Positions 34,282 through 43,351 of a DNA stretch of 64,000 bases are shown here, piece after piece; position 1 is the first letter of the stretch; the number at the start of each line of letters is the position of its first letter. The notes beneath the pieces were generated by a model. It made no database searches, was not told where the DNA came from, and saw nothing but the letters and a program-made list of their open reading frames with translations. The position numbers and the translations under genes were made by a program. The DNA comes from Ktedonobacteria bacterium brp13 (GTDB lineage: Bacteria > Chloroflexota > Ktedonobacteria > Ktedonobacterales > Ktedonobacteraceae), in NCBI GenBank assembly GCA_015099395.1, contig AP024096.1:992001-1056000 (forward strand), in the 5' to 3' direction.

Positions 34282-35904
34282 ATGAGTGACGTTACTTCAA
34301 ATTCAGAGATGAAGCGCCGTGCGTTTTTGCAGCTGTGTGCCGCTGGTTCATTGACCAGCCTGCTAGCTGCCTGCCAGACGACGTCGGGGACAATAGATAG
34401 TGTCAATACCAGACCTGCTAGCACTGCTAAACCCGCCAGCACAGCCACAGCAACGAAACCTCCGGTTGCCACTGATCAAGATTGGGCAGCGTTGGCGCAG
34501 CGTCTACAGGGCACGCTGGTACGTCCTGGCAGTACTCAGTATGCGACGGCGCTCCAGCTTTATGATCCACGTTTTGATACGATCCATCCAGCTGGCATTG
34601 CGTACTGTAACGGTGCGGCAGATCTGCAAGCTTGCCTGGATTTTGCACATCGCTTTGCTGTACCCGTAGCTCCACGTGCGGGTGGTCACTCATACGCTGG
34701 CTATTCGACAACGACTGGACTGGTGCTGGATGTTACGAGAATGAATGGAACGACAGTGAATAGTGCTGCTCAGACGGCGACTGTTGATGCGGGTGCTCGC
34801 CTGGTTGATATCTATGCTGCGTTGACGAATCAGGGTGTGATTATTCCTGCTGGTTCATGTCCGACGGTGGGTATTGCTGGTTTGACATTAGGGGGTGGGG
34901 TTGGTGTAATCGGGCGCAAATATGGTCTGACATGTGATAGCCTGCTCTCTGCTGATGTCGTGCTGGCAGACGGACGTGTTGTGACCTGTGATAGTAATCA
35001 TTACGCAGATCTTTTCTGGGGGTTACGTGGTGGTGGAGGTGGCAACTTCGGTGTCGTGACAAAGTTCACTTTTCGTACCAATACAGTCTCCGCTCTGTCG
35101 CTCTTTACGCTACGTTGGCCGTGGGGTAGTGCGGCCCAGGTTGTTGATGCATGGCAAAACTGGGCACCCACCGCACCGGATGAGATCTGGTCAAATTGTG
35201 TATTGTTGACCACAGCCGATCCCAACGCAGGTCCGATCGTCCAGGTGAATGGTGTCTACGTTGGCAGTTCTAGCGCGCTTAGCCCTTTACTGCAACAACT
35301 GACGAGTAGTATCGGTGTAAGTCCATCAAGTAACTATGTGACTGATGCTAGCGTGATGGATACCATGCTCTACGAAGCTGGTTGTTCGGGTATGAGCGTT
35401 GCGGCTTGCCATCTACCGACGCAGAATCCTCAGGGTCAATTACCGCGTACCATTGAAGATGCCAAATCTGATTACTTTAATCATGTGCTGTCACGTGCGG
35501 GCATCGGAGCCCTGGTAAATGCTGTCAGTAGTCGCCAGGTTGCAACAACGCCAGGAACAGTGGGTATCGGACTCGATCCTTATGGCGGTGCAATCAGTCG
35601 CGTGCAGCCGACCGCAACGGCCTTTGCGCACCGTAATGTGCTTTTCTCGGTTCAATACAATATTAATTACGATAGTGGTTCTTCACAATCTGTCGTGGAT
35701 GCTAATCATCAATGGTTGGTTGATATCAAAAATGCAATGCATTCCTATGCAACGGGTGCGTCGTATCAGAACTATATCGACACGGGTCTTACAGACTGGC
35801 AGGATGCTTACTATGGTCAGAATCTGGCACGCCTGCGGCAGGTGAAGACCACCTACGATCCCACCAACTTTTTCCATTTTGGGCAGAGTATTCCAACGCT
35901 CTAA
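34282..35904 (+). CDS. Secreted FAD-linked oxidoreductase, berberine-bridge-enzyme type
   Basis: 540 residues. The N-terminus has a twin-arginine-like 'KRRAFLQLC' and a lipobox 'LLAAC', then a Ser/Thr/Ala linker, so it is an exported lipoprotein. The FAD-binding (PCMH) domain has 'APRAGGHSYAGYS' with the His that binds FAD covalently, and 'PAGSCPTVGIAGLTLGGGVG' with the Cys, so bicovalent flavin is predicted. The substrate domain follows and the BBE tail 'YDPTNFFHFGQSIP' is intact. These enzymes oxidise sugars, alcohols or alkaloid-like compounds with oxygen, making peroxide. Oligosaccharide oxidation is the likeliest here. Confidence 0.92.
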   Translation: MSDVTSNSEMKRRAFLQLCAAGSLTSLLAACQTTSGTIDSVNTRPASTAKPASTATATKPPVATDQDWAALAQRLQGTLVRPGSTQYATALQLYDPRFDTIHPAGIAYCNGAADLQACLDFAHRFAVPVAPRAGGHSYAGYSTTTGLVLDVTRMNGTTVNSAAQTATVDAGARLVDIYAALTNQGVIIPAGSCPTVGIAGLTLGGGVGVIGRKYGLTCDSLLSADVVLADGRVVTCDSNHYADLFWGLRGGGGGNFGVVTKFTFRTNTVSALSLFTLRWPWGSAAQVVDAWQNWAPTAPDEIWSNCVLLTTADPNAGPIVQVNGVYVGSSSALSPLLQQLTSSIGVSPSSNYVTDASVMDTMLYEAGCSGMSVAACHLPTQNPQGQLPRTIEDAKSDYFNHVLSRAGIGALVNAVSSRQVATTPGTVGIGLDPYGGAISRVQPTATAFAHRNVLFSVQYNINYDSGSSQSVVDANHQWLVDIKNAMHSYATGASYQNYIDTGLTDWQDAYYGQNLARLRQVKTTYDPTNFFHFGQSIPTL

Positions 35905-36564
35905 TATCCATGTGTTCATGTGTATCAATAGACACTACCCTGTAAGGAAGTCCATATATTTCCTATAAGGTGTCTGAAAGCGTGGCAAAGCTGCATTTAC
36001 ATGACGATCTTCTTGTCCGAGGAAAGTTTCATTGCATGGGACACTGAGATCGGTAGTACAAAAATACTAAGCGTAATAACATGTAAATGCAGTTTTTTTT
36101 GAGCCTCTAAAAATAATAGGTTTTTCTCTTCTTGCTCCTCCTGCTGGCTTCTCTCGTCACACTCTCCTCAAATTTAGCTTGCGCAATACATGCTTATCTA
36201 TACAAATACGTATATTATTCATGCTTATAATGTTTTTATATTTATATATGTTGAAATAGGATTAAAAAATGCAATTGAATTATGCATAAGAGGTATGTAT
36301 AATGGACAGTGTTACGGGTCGAGTTGATACCGTTGGTGCACCTCAGTTTTTTATATAGGTGTGTATGTTTCTCATCCCGTGAGTGGAATTTGTTAAAGTG
36401 TCAGTCAAAGCTCGTTTTGGTGTCTTTGCACTCCTTATAGTATGCAAACAAACATGTGAGAAGTGTTTGTAGAGCGATGTGGCTCGGTAGGCTTTTCGCA
36501 CAAAGAGGTTTATTAAACAGCTATTGAAGACGGCACTCTGTTAGTACAACGGAGTTGTAGGAAT
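35905..36564 (+). other. Long intergenic region with candidate structured RNA
   Basis: 660 bases with no protein gene seen. It contains the structured element at 35987-36100; the rest (36101-36564) is AT-rich and unremarkable, presumably with the promoter of the glycosyltransferase gene. Confidence 0.5.
35987..36100 (+). ncRNA. Candidate structured RNA with terminal stem and T-run
   Basis: A 17-bp closing stem (35987-36003 with 36080-36096, one G-U pair) surrounds two further helices: CGATCT/AGATCG (36005-36010/36047-36052) continuing through TGTCC/GGACA (36014-36018/36039-36043), and TAGTA/TACTA (36054-36058/36065-36069). The 3' side ends in eight T, so the RNA would be terminated on the plus strand. 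The three-way-junction shape resembles a small regulatory RNA or orphan riboswitch-like element. It starts ~80 nt after the oxidoreductase stop and ends ~465 nt before the next gene. I cannot match it to a known family. Confidence 0.5.
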
Positions 36565-37884
36565 ATGCATGTGTTTGCCATTGTTATTGCTGTGGTTTCG
36601 CTTGCTCTGTTTGTTCAGTCACTCTTTTCTCTCTATCTTATGCTTTATGCATGGGAACATCCAGAGCGTTTGCGTGCGGGTGGCGCTCCAAGCTCTTTCT
36701 TAGCTGCCCGTCTTTCTTTTACAGCGTTGCTTCCTGCTCGTCACGAGGAAGAGGTGATCTATCAGACGATTCAGCGTGTCTGGAATGCGAACTATCCCAA
36801 GCATCTCTTAGAAGTGGTTGTCATCTGCCACGAGAGTGATAGTGAGACGATTGCTGAGGCCGAGCGTGCTATTCGTGATATTGGATCAGATAAGGTGTGG
36901 GTGGAAACGTTCTCAGATCCACCGATTAATAAGCCGCATGGGCTGAATGTGGGTCTGCAATGTACGTCGCATGAGGTTGTTACGATCTTTGACGCCGAGG
37001 ATGATATCGATCCCAATATTTTTAATATGGTGAACACCGTAATGCTCAAAGATGGGGTTGGGATTGTGCAGGCGGGTGTGCAGTTGATGAACTTCGCGGA
37101 CCACTGGTTTGGTATCCACAACTGCCTGGAGTACTTCTTCTGGTTCAAGAGTCGTCTGCACTACCATGCGGCGATTGGCATGATTCCCCTGGGAGGCAAT
37201 ACTGTCTTTATTCAGCGCACGTTATTGGAGCGCGTAAGTGGTTGGGACGAGGGGTGTTTGACTGAAGATGCCGAGATTGGTTTGCGCTTAAGTGTGCTGG
37301 GCGAGCGTATTCACGTCGTCTATGATCGGCAACATGTCACACGTGAAGAGACGCCCGACTCGATCGAGTCGTTTGTGAAGCAGCGCACGCGTTGGCAACA
37401 GGGCTTCTTGCAGGTCTTATTGAAAGGGACCTGGTGGCATATGCCGCAGATGCATCAGCGTTTACTGGCGCTCTATACACTTTCGTACCCCTATTTTCAG
37501 GCGGTATTGATGTTGTTATGGTCCTTTACGCTTATCTCTATATTCTGGCTCAAAGTCCCGACGCCTGTAGCGATGCTCTCATTCCTGCCGTTGTATGCAC
37601 TCTTCTTCCAGTTTGTGCTGACAGTAATCGGAGCGTATATGTTTACGCGGGAGTTTGGCGAAAAATTTACCCTGCGTAATCTGCTAAGTATGACTATTAC
37701 TTTCCTGCCCTATCAATGGATGCTAGGCCTTAGCTCTATTCGTGGTGTCTGGCGTGAGTTGCGTAAGAAAAATAACTGGGAAAAAACTGCTCATCATGGG
37801 GCACATCGTTATGCTGAGCCTCTCCTTGTTCAAACTAATGAGCAAGAGCTACAGCCGATAGGTCATGTCACACATACCCCCTAA
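36565..37884 (+). CDS. Membrane glycosyltransferase family 2 (processive type)
   Basis: 439 residues. One N-terminal span, a GT-A catalytic domain with 'FTALLPARHEE', 'IFDAEDDIDP' (DxD metal site), 'LTEDAEIGLRLSVLG' (TED acceptor site) and 'FVKQRTRWQQGFLQ' (QRxRW), followed by three or four C-terminal spans. This is the BcsA/HasA/NdvB-like arrangement for making and passing a polysaccharide or glycolipid through the membrane. It is the first of a group of surface-glycan genes on this strand. Product sugar unknown. Confidence 0.92.
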   Translation: MHVFAIVIAVVSLALFVQSLFSLYLMLYAWEHPERLRAGGAPSSFLAARLSFTALLPARHEEEVIYQTIQRVWNANYPKHLLEVVVICHESDSETIAEAERAIRDIGSDKVWVETFSDPPINKPHGLNVGLQCTSHEVVTIFDAEDDIDPNIFNMVNTVMLKDGVGIVQAGVQLMNFADHWFGIHNCLEYFFWFKSRLHYHAAIGMIPLGGNTVFIQRTLLERVSGWDEGCLTEDAEIGLRLSVLGERIHVVYDRQHVTREETPDSIESFVKQRTRWQQGFLQVLLKGTWWHMPQMHQRLLALYTLSYPYFQAVLMLLWSFTLISIFWLKVPTPVAMLSFLPLYALFFQFVLTVIGAYMFTREFGEKFTLRNLLSMTITFLPYQWMLGLSSIRGVWRELRKKNNWEKTAHHGAHRYAEPLLVQTNEQELQPIGHVTHTP

Positions 37885-37956
37885 GATCTTATTCCGAAAA
37901 CCAACGCGACTGGCGTCGCTAGTGCTACGCACACGCAAGTTTTCGGATAAGTAGTA
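37884..37956 (+). repeat. Dispersed 70-bp imperfect-palindrome repeat, copy 3
   Basis: Best-preserved copy: outer arms CTTATTCCGAAAAC and GTTTTCGGATAAG and inner hairpin GCGAC-TGGC-GTCGC are intact. Its first base is the last base of the GT2 stop codon. Confidence 0.88.
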
Positions 37957-38075
37957 ACGCTTATAGGCCAGCTATCCGGTAGCTATTGTCTGTTTTTATG
38001 CATCTCTATGCAATTTCACTACAGCGGGTCGGTGGAATAATGTTATGCGGTTTAAATTGACGAGGTAGAAAAAGA

Positions 38076-40664
38076 GTGTCATATGTAGGGAAATTAGAGC
38101 GTAAAGGGATGTTGCGCTTTCTTAAAAAAGTAGAGTCGCAATCACGTAATGGTCTACTTACAATTAAGAATGGTGATCGGCGTGTTGAATTCTACTTTCA
38201 ACATGGGGAATGTATCTCTGTTTTTGATACAAGTATGCAGGATACGTTGGAGGATCGTCGTCTTCTGGAGGAGATCGTCAATCAAGATATCGATCAGAAG
38301 GTCCCGAAGGTGCGCCCAGTGCGTGCTGGCAAAGAAGGGAACGTGGCGCATATGTTGGTGGACCAGGGCTATGTGACGCGTGAGCAGATTGATGAATGGA
38401 TCATGCGGCGTGCAGGTCATATCTTGCAACAGATTTTTACCTGGTCCAGATGTGAGGTCTTTTTCGCGGACAGTGTGACCCCACCCGCAGAGCGTCTGCT
38501 GATGACGCACGATCGGCGTTCGTTGATCGATGCACTATTTTCAGAAGGCCAACCCGTGGTGAGTTCGCGTCGTCTTGAGCGGCGCACAATCAAGCTGCCA
38601 GTGACGGATGAAAATGGTCATGGTGATACCACGACGCTGCCAGCGCTGCGCATACCGAAGAGCAAGCAGCCTGATGAGTCGGCGCTGCGCATACCGAAGA
38701 GCAAGCAGCCTGATGAGCCAGCGCTGCGCATACCGAAGAGCAAGCAGCCTGATGAGCCGGCGCCGCGCATACCGAAGAGCAAGCAGCCTGATGAGCCGGC
38801 GCAAGATGCCGATCAGCGTGTGCCTGCTAGTAATCTACCAGTGAGCGCGGGTGGGCAGATTGATCATAGTAGTCGTACGGTCTCTGATATACCCACTATT
38901 TTTCCTGATGGATTCGAGGATGGTGGCAATGATAGGCAACCGAGTGGTGCATATCATATACTGCCTTCTCACATTCCATATTCAGGGTGTGGCTTTACTG
39001 ATGAGCACCGTTTCCCATTATTATCAGAGATGATTACGACAGCGAAGATCACTGTCGTCAAGCACCGTGAGCGTTCACGTTTATATTGGGAGATCGCTCT
39101 GATCGTGCTCTTACTGGTAATCGCAGGTACAGTGCACGGCGTTAACATGTTCCATTATCCCTATATAGAGGACGACGAGGGCACATATATGTTCCAGGCT
39201 TCGGCTGTGGTGCATATCGGAAAACTGGCCTACTACACCTATTGGTATGATCATGCTCCGGCTGGTTGGATACAGATCGCTCTCTGGAGCTTCCTGACGG
39301 GCGGTTTTCATACGTTTGGTTCGAGCATCTATTCAGGGCGTATCCTGATGCTGGTTATCCAATTGGCCTCAACGCTGCTGGTGTATCGCATTGGGCGTAA
39401 TATCTCGAAAAGCATGATGGTTCCTTTCGCTGCTGCCTTGCTCTTTGGCTTATCGCCGTATGGATTGTACTATCACCGCCGTATCTTGCTCGACAACATT
39501 GCAACGATGTGGATGTTGCTGAGTATCTACTGGCTGGTGCGTGGGCGTCCATCGTTGCGTAGTTACTGGTTTAGCGCTATTTCACTGGCTATCTCTGTCC
39601 TCTCAAAAGAGATTACGATCTTCTTAGTACCAGTCATGTTGGGTATGGTCTACTGGCGTTCAGACAGGTCGCATCGTGTACTTGCTATCGTTGGTTGGCT
39701 GACACTCTTCAGCGCAATCGTCTCGCTCTATCCTTTGATGGCGATTATTAAGAGCGAGTTGCTTCCTGCAGGTACGTTACTCAGCGATCATAGCAAGCAT
39801 GTGAGCTTGATCGAGAGCCTTTTTTTTCAGAGCCAGCGTGCCCAGGACGGAGGTATCTTTAATGCGCACAGTATGGTACGTACAAAGATGGGTGGTTGGA
39901 TTGTTGATGATCCGATCCTCTGTGTTGGGGGAGGTCTCAGTGCGCTCCTCTCTTTGCTCTTTCTGCGCAAGCGTCCAATCGTGGCTTTCATTGGGCTCGC
40001 AACGCTTGCGCTCAGCACGTTTCTGCTTCGTAATGGATTGGTGCTGGACTTCTATCTGGTGCCGCTGCTACCTCTGCTTGCCCTGTCTCTCATGCTCATG
40101 CTGGAATCTCTGCTTGACGTGCTATTTTTTCTCGTGCAACGTCGTGCTAAGCGGGTTGGTGGTGTGAAGCCGAATGTGAGGATACGGCGTTGTGTTGAAC
40201 AAAGCATCATTCTTGGTACTGTACTCAGCACAATCGTGTGCTTCTTGTATATGAGTCATGGGATGGGTCTACACGGAAAGTACCTGAGCAGTGTGAACAA
40301 TCCTCTCTTATATTGGGATGGCATGCAGGCGAATGCGCAAACGGCGGCCACAATCTGGGTCGAGCACCATTTGCCCAGAAGTAGCCGTCTGGTAATTGAT
40401 GAGTCGATGGGACCTGATCTCTATGATGATGGCTACAAGTTATCGCATTATTACTGGCGTATAGCGGAAGATCCTGCTATCGGACAGGAAGTATTTCACG
40501 ATGATTGGCACAACTTTGATTACATTATTACTACGCCGCAAATGATGGATGATGTAAAGCAGAACAATATGAAGTTGATACAGGATGGAGTTGCGCACTC
40601 TATTGTCGTTGCGCATTTTATTGATAACTCGTACATGGTTGAAATTCGTCGGGTGAATAAGTAG
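38076..40664 (+). CDS. DUF4388 regulatory domain fused to GT39/ArnT-like membrane glycosyltransferase
   Basis: GTG start at 38076. Residues ~1-150 form a DUF4388-like domain ('NGLLTIKNGDRRVEFYFQHG', then 'MLVDQGYVTREQIDEWIMRR'), normally found in signalling and gliding proteins. A disordered linker (about 185-300) contains four copies of a 13-residue unit 'ALRIPKSKQPDEP'. From ~345 on, ten or so membrane spans carry the GT39/PMT_2 marks 'YIEDDEGTYMFQA' (catalytic Asp-Asp-Glu region) and 'YYTYWYDHAPAGW', 'PYGLYYHRRILLDN'. It probably transfers a sugar from polyprenyl phosphate to a surface acceptor; the next gene would make that donor. The cytoplasmic N-domain suggests regulation by a signalling partner. 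This fusion is unusual. Confidence 0.87.
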   Translation: MSYVGKLERKGMLRFLKKVESQSRNGLLTIKNGDRRVEFYFQHGECISVFDTSMQDTLEDRRLLEEIVNQDIDQKVPKVRPVRAGKEGNVAHMLVDQGYVTREQIDEWIMRRAGHILQQIFTWSRCEVFFADSVTPPAERLLMTHDRRSLIDALFSEGQPVVSSRRLERRTIKLPVTDENGHGDTTTLPALRIPKSKQPDESALRIPKSKQPDEPALRIPKSKQPDEPAPRIPKSKQPDEPAQDADQRVPASNLPVSAGGQIDHSSRTVSDIPTIFPDGFEDGGNDRQPSGAYHILPSHIPYSGCGFTDEHRFPLLSEMITTAKITVVKHRERSRLYWEIALIVLLLVIAGTVHGVNMFHYPYIEDDEGTYMFQASAVVHIGKLAYYTYWYDHAPAGWIQIALWSFLTGGFHTFGSSIYSGRILMLVIQLASTLLVYRIGRNISKSMMVPFAAALLFGLSPYGLYYHRRILLDNIATMWMLLSIYWLVRGRPSLRSYWFSAISLAISVLSKEITIFLVPVMLGMVYWRSDRSHRVLAIVGWLTLFSAIVSLYPLMAIIKSELLPAGTLLSDHSKHVSLIESLFFQSQRAQDGGIFNAHSMVRTKMGGWIVDDPILCVGGGLSALLSLLFLRKRPIVAFIGLATLALSTFLLRNGLVLDFYLVPLLPLLALSLMLMLESLLDVLFFLVQRRAKRVGGVKPNVRIRRCVEQSIILGTVLSTIVCFLYMSHGMGLHGKYLSSVNNPLLYWDGMQANAQTAATIWVEHHLPRSSRLVIDESMGPDLYDDGYKLSHYYWRIAEDPAIGQEVFHDDWHNFDYIITTPQMMDDVKQNNMKLIQDGVAHSIVVAHFIDNSYMVEIRRVNK
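38643..38798 (+). repeat. 39-bp tandem repeat (x4) in DUF4388-GT39 gene
   Basis: Four near-identical units at 38643, 38682, 38721 and 38760, each encoding 13 residues (A-L/P-R-I-P-K-S-K-Q-P-D-E-P/S). Only single-base changes separate them. Confidence 0.93.
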
Positions 40665-40680
40665 TAAAGGATACCGACTC

Positions 40681-41577
40681 ATGAGAACTTTGATTATTAT
40701 TCCGACATACAATGAGATTGAAAATTTGCCTTCTCTGCTAGAAGGTATCTTCACATTTGCCCCTGAGACTGATGTGTTAGTGGTTGATGACAACTCGCCA
40801 GATGGTACAGGGAATCTGATAGAGGAACTGAAGAAGAATGATGCGCGTATCCATTTACTACGTCGTCCGGGGAAACTGGGCCTGGGGACTGCGTATATTG
40901 CGGGTTTCAAGTATGCTATCGTAAAACGCTATGACGCAGCCTTTGAGATGGACGCGGATTTTTCGCATGATCCTTGCTATCTTCCTGATTTCTTGCATGC
41001 AATTCAGCGTGCAGATCTAGTCATTGGTTCACGCTATATTCCCGGCGGTAGCACTCCTAACTGGTCGCTTGTGCGTCGTATGATTAGCGGTAGTGGAAAT
41101 ATTTTTGCGCGCGGTGTACTGAATATTCCAGTGCATGATTGTACTGGTGGGTATCGCTGTTATCGTCGTGAGGTGCTGGAGGCGATCGATCTGGATAGCG
41201 TTCAATCACGCGGTTACGCTTTCCAGGTTGAGATGACCTATCGCGTGCTCAATCAAGGTTTCAAGATTGTAGAGACGCCGATTACCTTTATGGATCGCCG
41301 CTTAGGTCAATCCAAGATGTCGAAGAAGATTATTATAGAGGCCTTCACGTATGTGATAAAGACTCGCTTTCAGCGTCCGCCGGTAGCAACTCTTGCACCA
41401 CAAGAAGGCAGACAACATACCGGTAGTATCGCAGTGCGAGATGTCCGAAAAGAAAAGATGCCTACAATCCCCGTTGGCGTTGCTGGTAACACAAAGCAAT
41501 CAGGCGGTACGAGCGGAAATAACGGTAACAGTGTTGCTAATGCCAGTCAATCGCTTGAGCGACCTTCGCAATCATAA
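40681..41577 (+). CDS. Polyprenyl-phosphate mannosyltransferase (Dpm1/Ppm1-like GT2)
   Basis: 298 residues. The first 235 are the soluble Dpm1 catalytic domain: 'LIIIPTYNEIENLPSLLEGI', 'VLVVDDNSPDGTGNLIEEL', 'RRPGKLGLGTAYIAGF', 'EMDADFSHDP' (DAD metal site), 'GSRYIPGGSTPNW' and 'DRRLGQSKMSKKII'. It makes polyprenyl-phosphate mannose or glucose from the nucleotide sugar. The last 60 residues are a Ser/Asn/Gln-rich tail without membrane span. Only 16 nt separate it from the GT39 fusion gene, so it most likely supplies that enzyme's donor. Confidence 0.94.
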   Translation: MRTLIIIPTYNEIENLPSLLEGIFTFAPETDVLVVDDNSPDGTGNLIEELKKNDARIHLLRRPGKLGLGTAYIAGFKYAIVKRYDAAFEMDADFSHDPCYLPDFLHAIQRADLVIGSRYIPGGSTPNWSLVRRMISGSGNIFARGVLNIPVHDCTGGYRCYRREVLEAIDLDSVQSRGYAFQVEMTYRVLNQGFKIVETPITFMDRRLGQSKMSKKIIIEAFTYVIKTRFQRPPVATLAPQEGRQHTGSIAVRDVRKEKMPTIPVGVAGNTKQSGGTSGNNGNSVANASQSLERPSQS

Positions 41578-41766
41578 GGCAGTGCTGGCGATTCTTGCAT
41601 TGTGTAAAGAGATATAAAGTCTGGAGGAGGACTCTAGAGCATAAGCATAGGGCCCTCCTTGTTTCTATCTTTCCATTCTCTTGTCTGTGTGCTCTCGTTG
41701 GGTGGACTCCTGGTGGTGAGCTCCGTTTATAGCATTCTGTTTGCGCTGAAGGAAAGGTTGTGTAAG

Positions 41767-43266
41767 GTGGTAGGGCGTTTTCTCCTGGTACTGATGCTGG
41801 TAGTCAGTATGCCTGCTTTTGTTGCGGCTGCACCGCGACCGCTGGTAATGACAAACCTTTTGACTGTACCGCCCGATAGTGCGATCGGTATCGATTATTA
41901 CCACGAGTCGATGGGGTATATTACGCGCTCCCCTATTGGTATCCAGAGTGATCTGGATGAGATCGCACAGATTACAGCGAAGATAAAAGTCTATCATAGT
42001 CCATATCCGATTGGTGGTTTTCGCTCTCCGGCTTCGACATTAGTTGTGATGAAGCAGATTGTGCGTACAGCCAAAGCGCGACATATGTATGTGGTCTGGA
42101 CTGAAAACGACGATCGTGTCACGTTGACCGATGCGAACTGGAGTGATTACGCGTTGCGTGTAGTCGCTGATGCAGCACAGGCGCACCAGGCGGGCGCGGA
42201 TGAATTTTTAGTAGGAAATGAGATCTCTCTGCATAATAATGGCGATCCCGGTTTCAGCGATAGCCAACTGCCTGGACGTATACGTGAGTTAGCGACGGCC
42301 TGTAAGCATGTGTTTACGGGCAAGATTGGTTATGAGGATGGGTGGTTCAAGAATGGGACCTGGAGCTTGAAAACTATGGCACCGCTTGATAAGCTCTACT
42401 TTACACTCTACGAGCCATACCATACGTATACTACTGCACTTGATGCTATCGTTGCTCGTCTGGGGACGCATGCTGAATTAGGGGAGGTGGGGGCCGCTGA
42501 TGTAAAGCAGATCTTGCATGATAGCGAGGAGGATTGGACACGTGATCTGCTGCGACGCTACGATTACGCACGTCTTAATCATATTCATATCTGGCTCTTT
42601 ACTTTCCGCGAGGCAGATGACAATGGTTATGGCTTCTTTCCCCCCTCACCTCCTGATGTGTCTGAACAGCCGCATGCGATCTGGAACTATATTCGTCGCC
42701 ATGCTTTTCTCGCGTATCATAATCTCTTACATTGCGACTTCTATAATGCTGCTCAACAGTGCTTCATTGGCGATGGATATCTGAAACAGGAAAGCCTGTA
42801 TGCTAATGCCTTTAATCATCCTCTGCTTGCAACTGTGGGACGGACTGATTTTGTCTTTCGTGGGGTGCTTACCCCGCTGGCCGCCACTGGTTGGGAGTCC
42901 TGGCGTGCTACGCGAATTGTTTTTCGCTATAGTGATCCCTCTAACTATTACCATCTGGATATCATGCCAAATAGTCAGCAATGGCAATTGTATCGTCGTC
43001 AGCATGGTCAGGACACATTGCTGTTTATGGGGAATGCCGAGAAGCTTGCGCTGGGCAGCGATAACGATTTTGAGATCAGGTCGCAAGGTTATGGTCAGGA
43101 TACGCTATTGCAGGTATTCTGGAATGATACAAAGGTCGTGGACCTGCATGATACAGGGAATGTGCAGGTCAATGGTTATCAACTGGGTATTAAAAACAAT
43201 GGCATCTCTTGCGCTCTTTCGACTGTATTGGTCACTGATTTTGAGCAGTCGTTCGATATATATTAA
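41767..43266 (+). CDS. Secreted (alpha/beta)8 glycoside-hydrolase-like protein with C-terminal LamG-like domain
   Basis: I choose GTG 41767 because AAGGAAAGG lies 9 nt upstream, giving a typical signal peptide 'RFLLVLMLVVSMPAFVAAA' and 499 residues; an upstream TTG at 41659 would add a second hydrophobic stretch. Residues ~35-330 look like a GH clan-A barrel: Glu152 in 'FLVGNEISLHNN' (acid/base at strand 4) and Glu240 in 'AELGEVGAAD' (nucleophile at strand 7), 88 residues apart as expected. Residues ~365-495 are a beta-sandwich ('RIVFRYSDPSNYYHLDIMP', 'NDFEIRSQG', 'GISCALSTVLVTDFEQ') like LamG/concanavalin domains. It closes the glycosylation gene group; family not assigned. Confidence 0.72.
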   Translation: MVGRFLLVLMLVVSMPAFVAAAPRPLVMTNLLTVPPDSAIGIDYYHESMGYITRSPIGIQSDLDEIAQITAKIKVYHSPYPIGGFRSPASTLVVMKQIVRTAKARHMYVVWTENDDRVTLTDANWSDYALRVVADAAQAHQAGADEFLVGNEISLHNNGDPGFSDSQLPGRIRELATACKHVFTGKIGYEDGWFKNGTWSLKTMAPLDKLYFTLYEPYHTYTTALDAIVARLGTHAELGEVGAADVKQILHDSEEDWTRDLLRRYDYARLNHIHIWLFTFREADDNGYGFFPPSPPDVSEQPHAIWNYIRRHAFLAYHNLLHCDFYNAAQQCFIGDGYLKQESLYANAFNHPLLATVGRTDFVFRGVLTPLAATGWESWRATRIVFRYSDPSNYYHLDIMPNSQQWQLYRRQHGQDTLLFMGNAEKLALGSDNDFEIRSQGYGQDTLLQVFWNDTKVVDLHDTGNVQVNGYQLGIKNNGISCALSTVLVTDFEQSFDIY

Positions 43267-43290
43267 AAAGCGGTGCATATATTAAAAAGA

Positions 43291-43321
43291 GATGCTGGCA
43301 CGCTACAAGAGTGTCAGCATC
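43291..43321 (+). terminator. Terminator between convergent genes
   Basis: GATGCTGGCAC / GTGTCAGCATC stem (43291-43301 with 43311-43321, one G-U), 9-nt loop, with AAAAAGA on the left and CTTA on the right. Confidence 0.75.
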
Positions 43322-43351
43322 TTACGAGTTTGGTGGTTTACGATTATTAGC

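Noticed and set aside
41665..41997. 110-codon minus-strand frame over the start of the GH-like gene
   Set aside because: Low-complexity polar product, antisense to a signal peptide-bearing gene.
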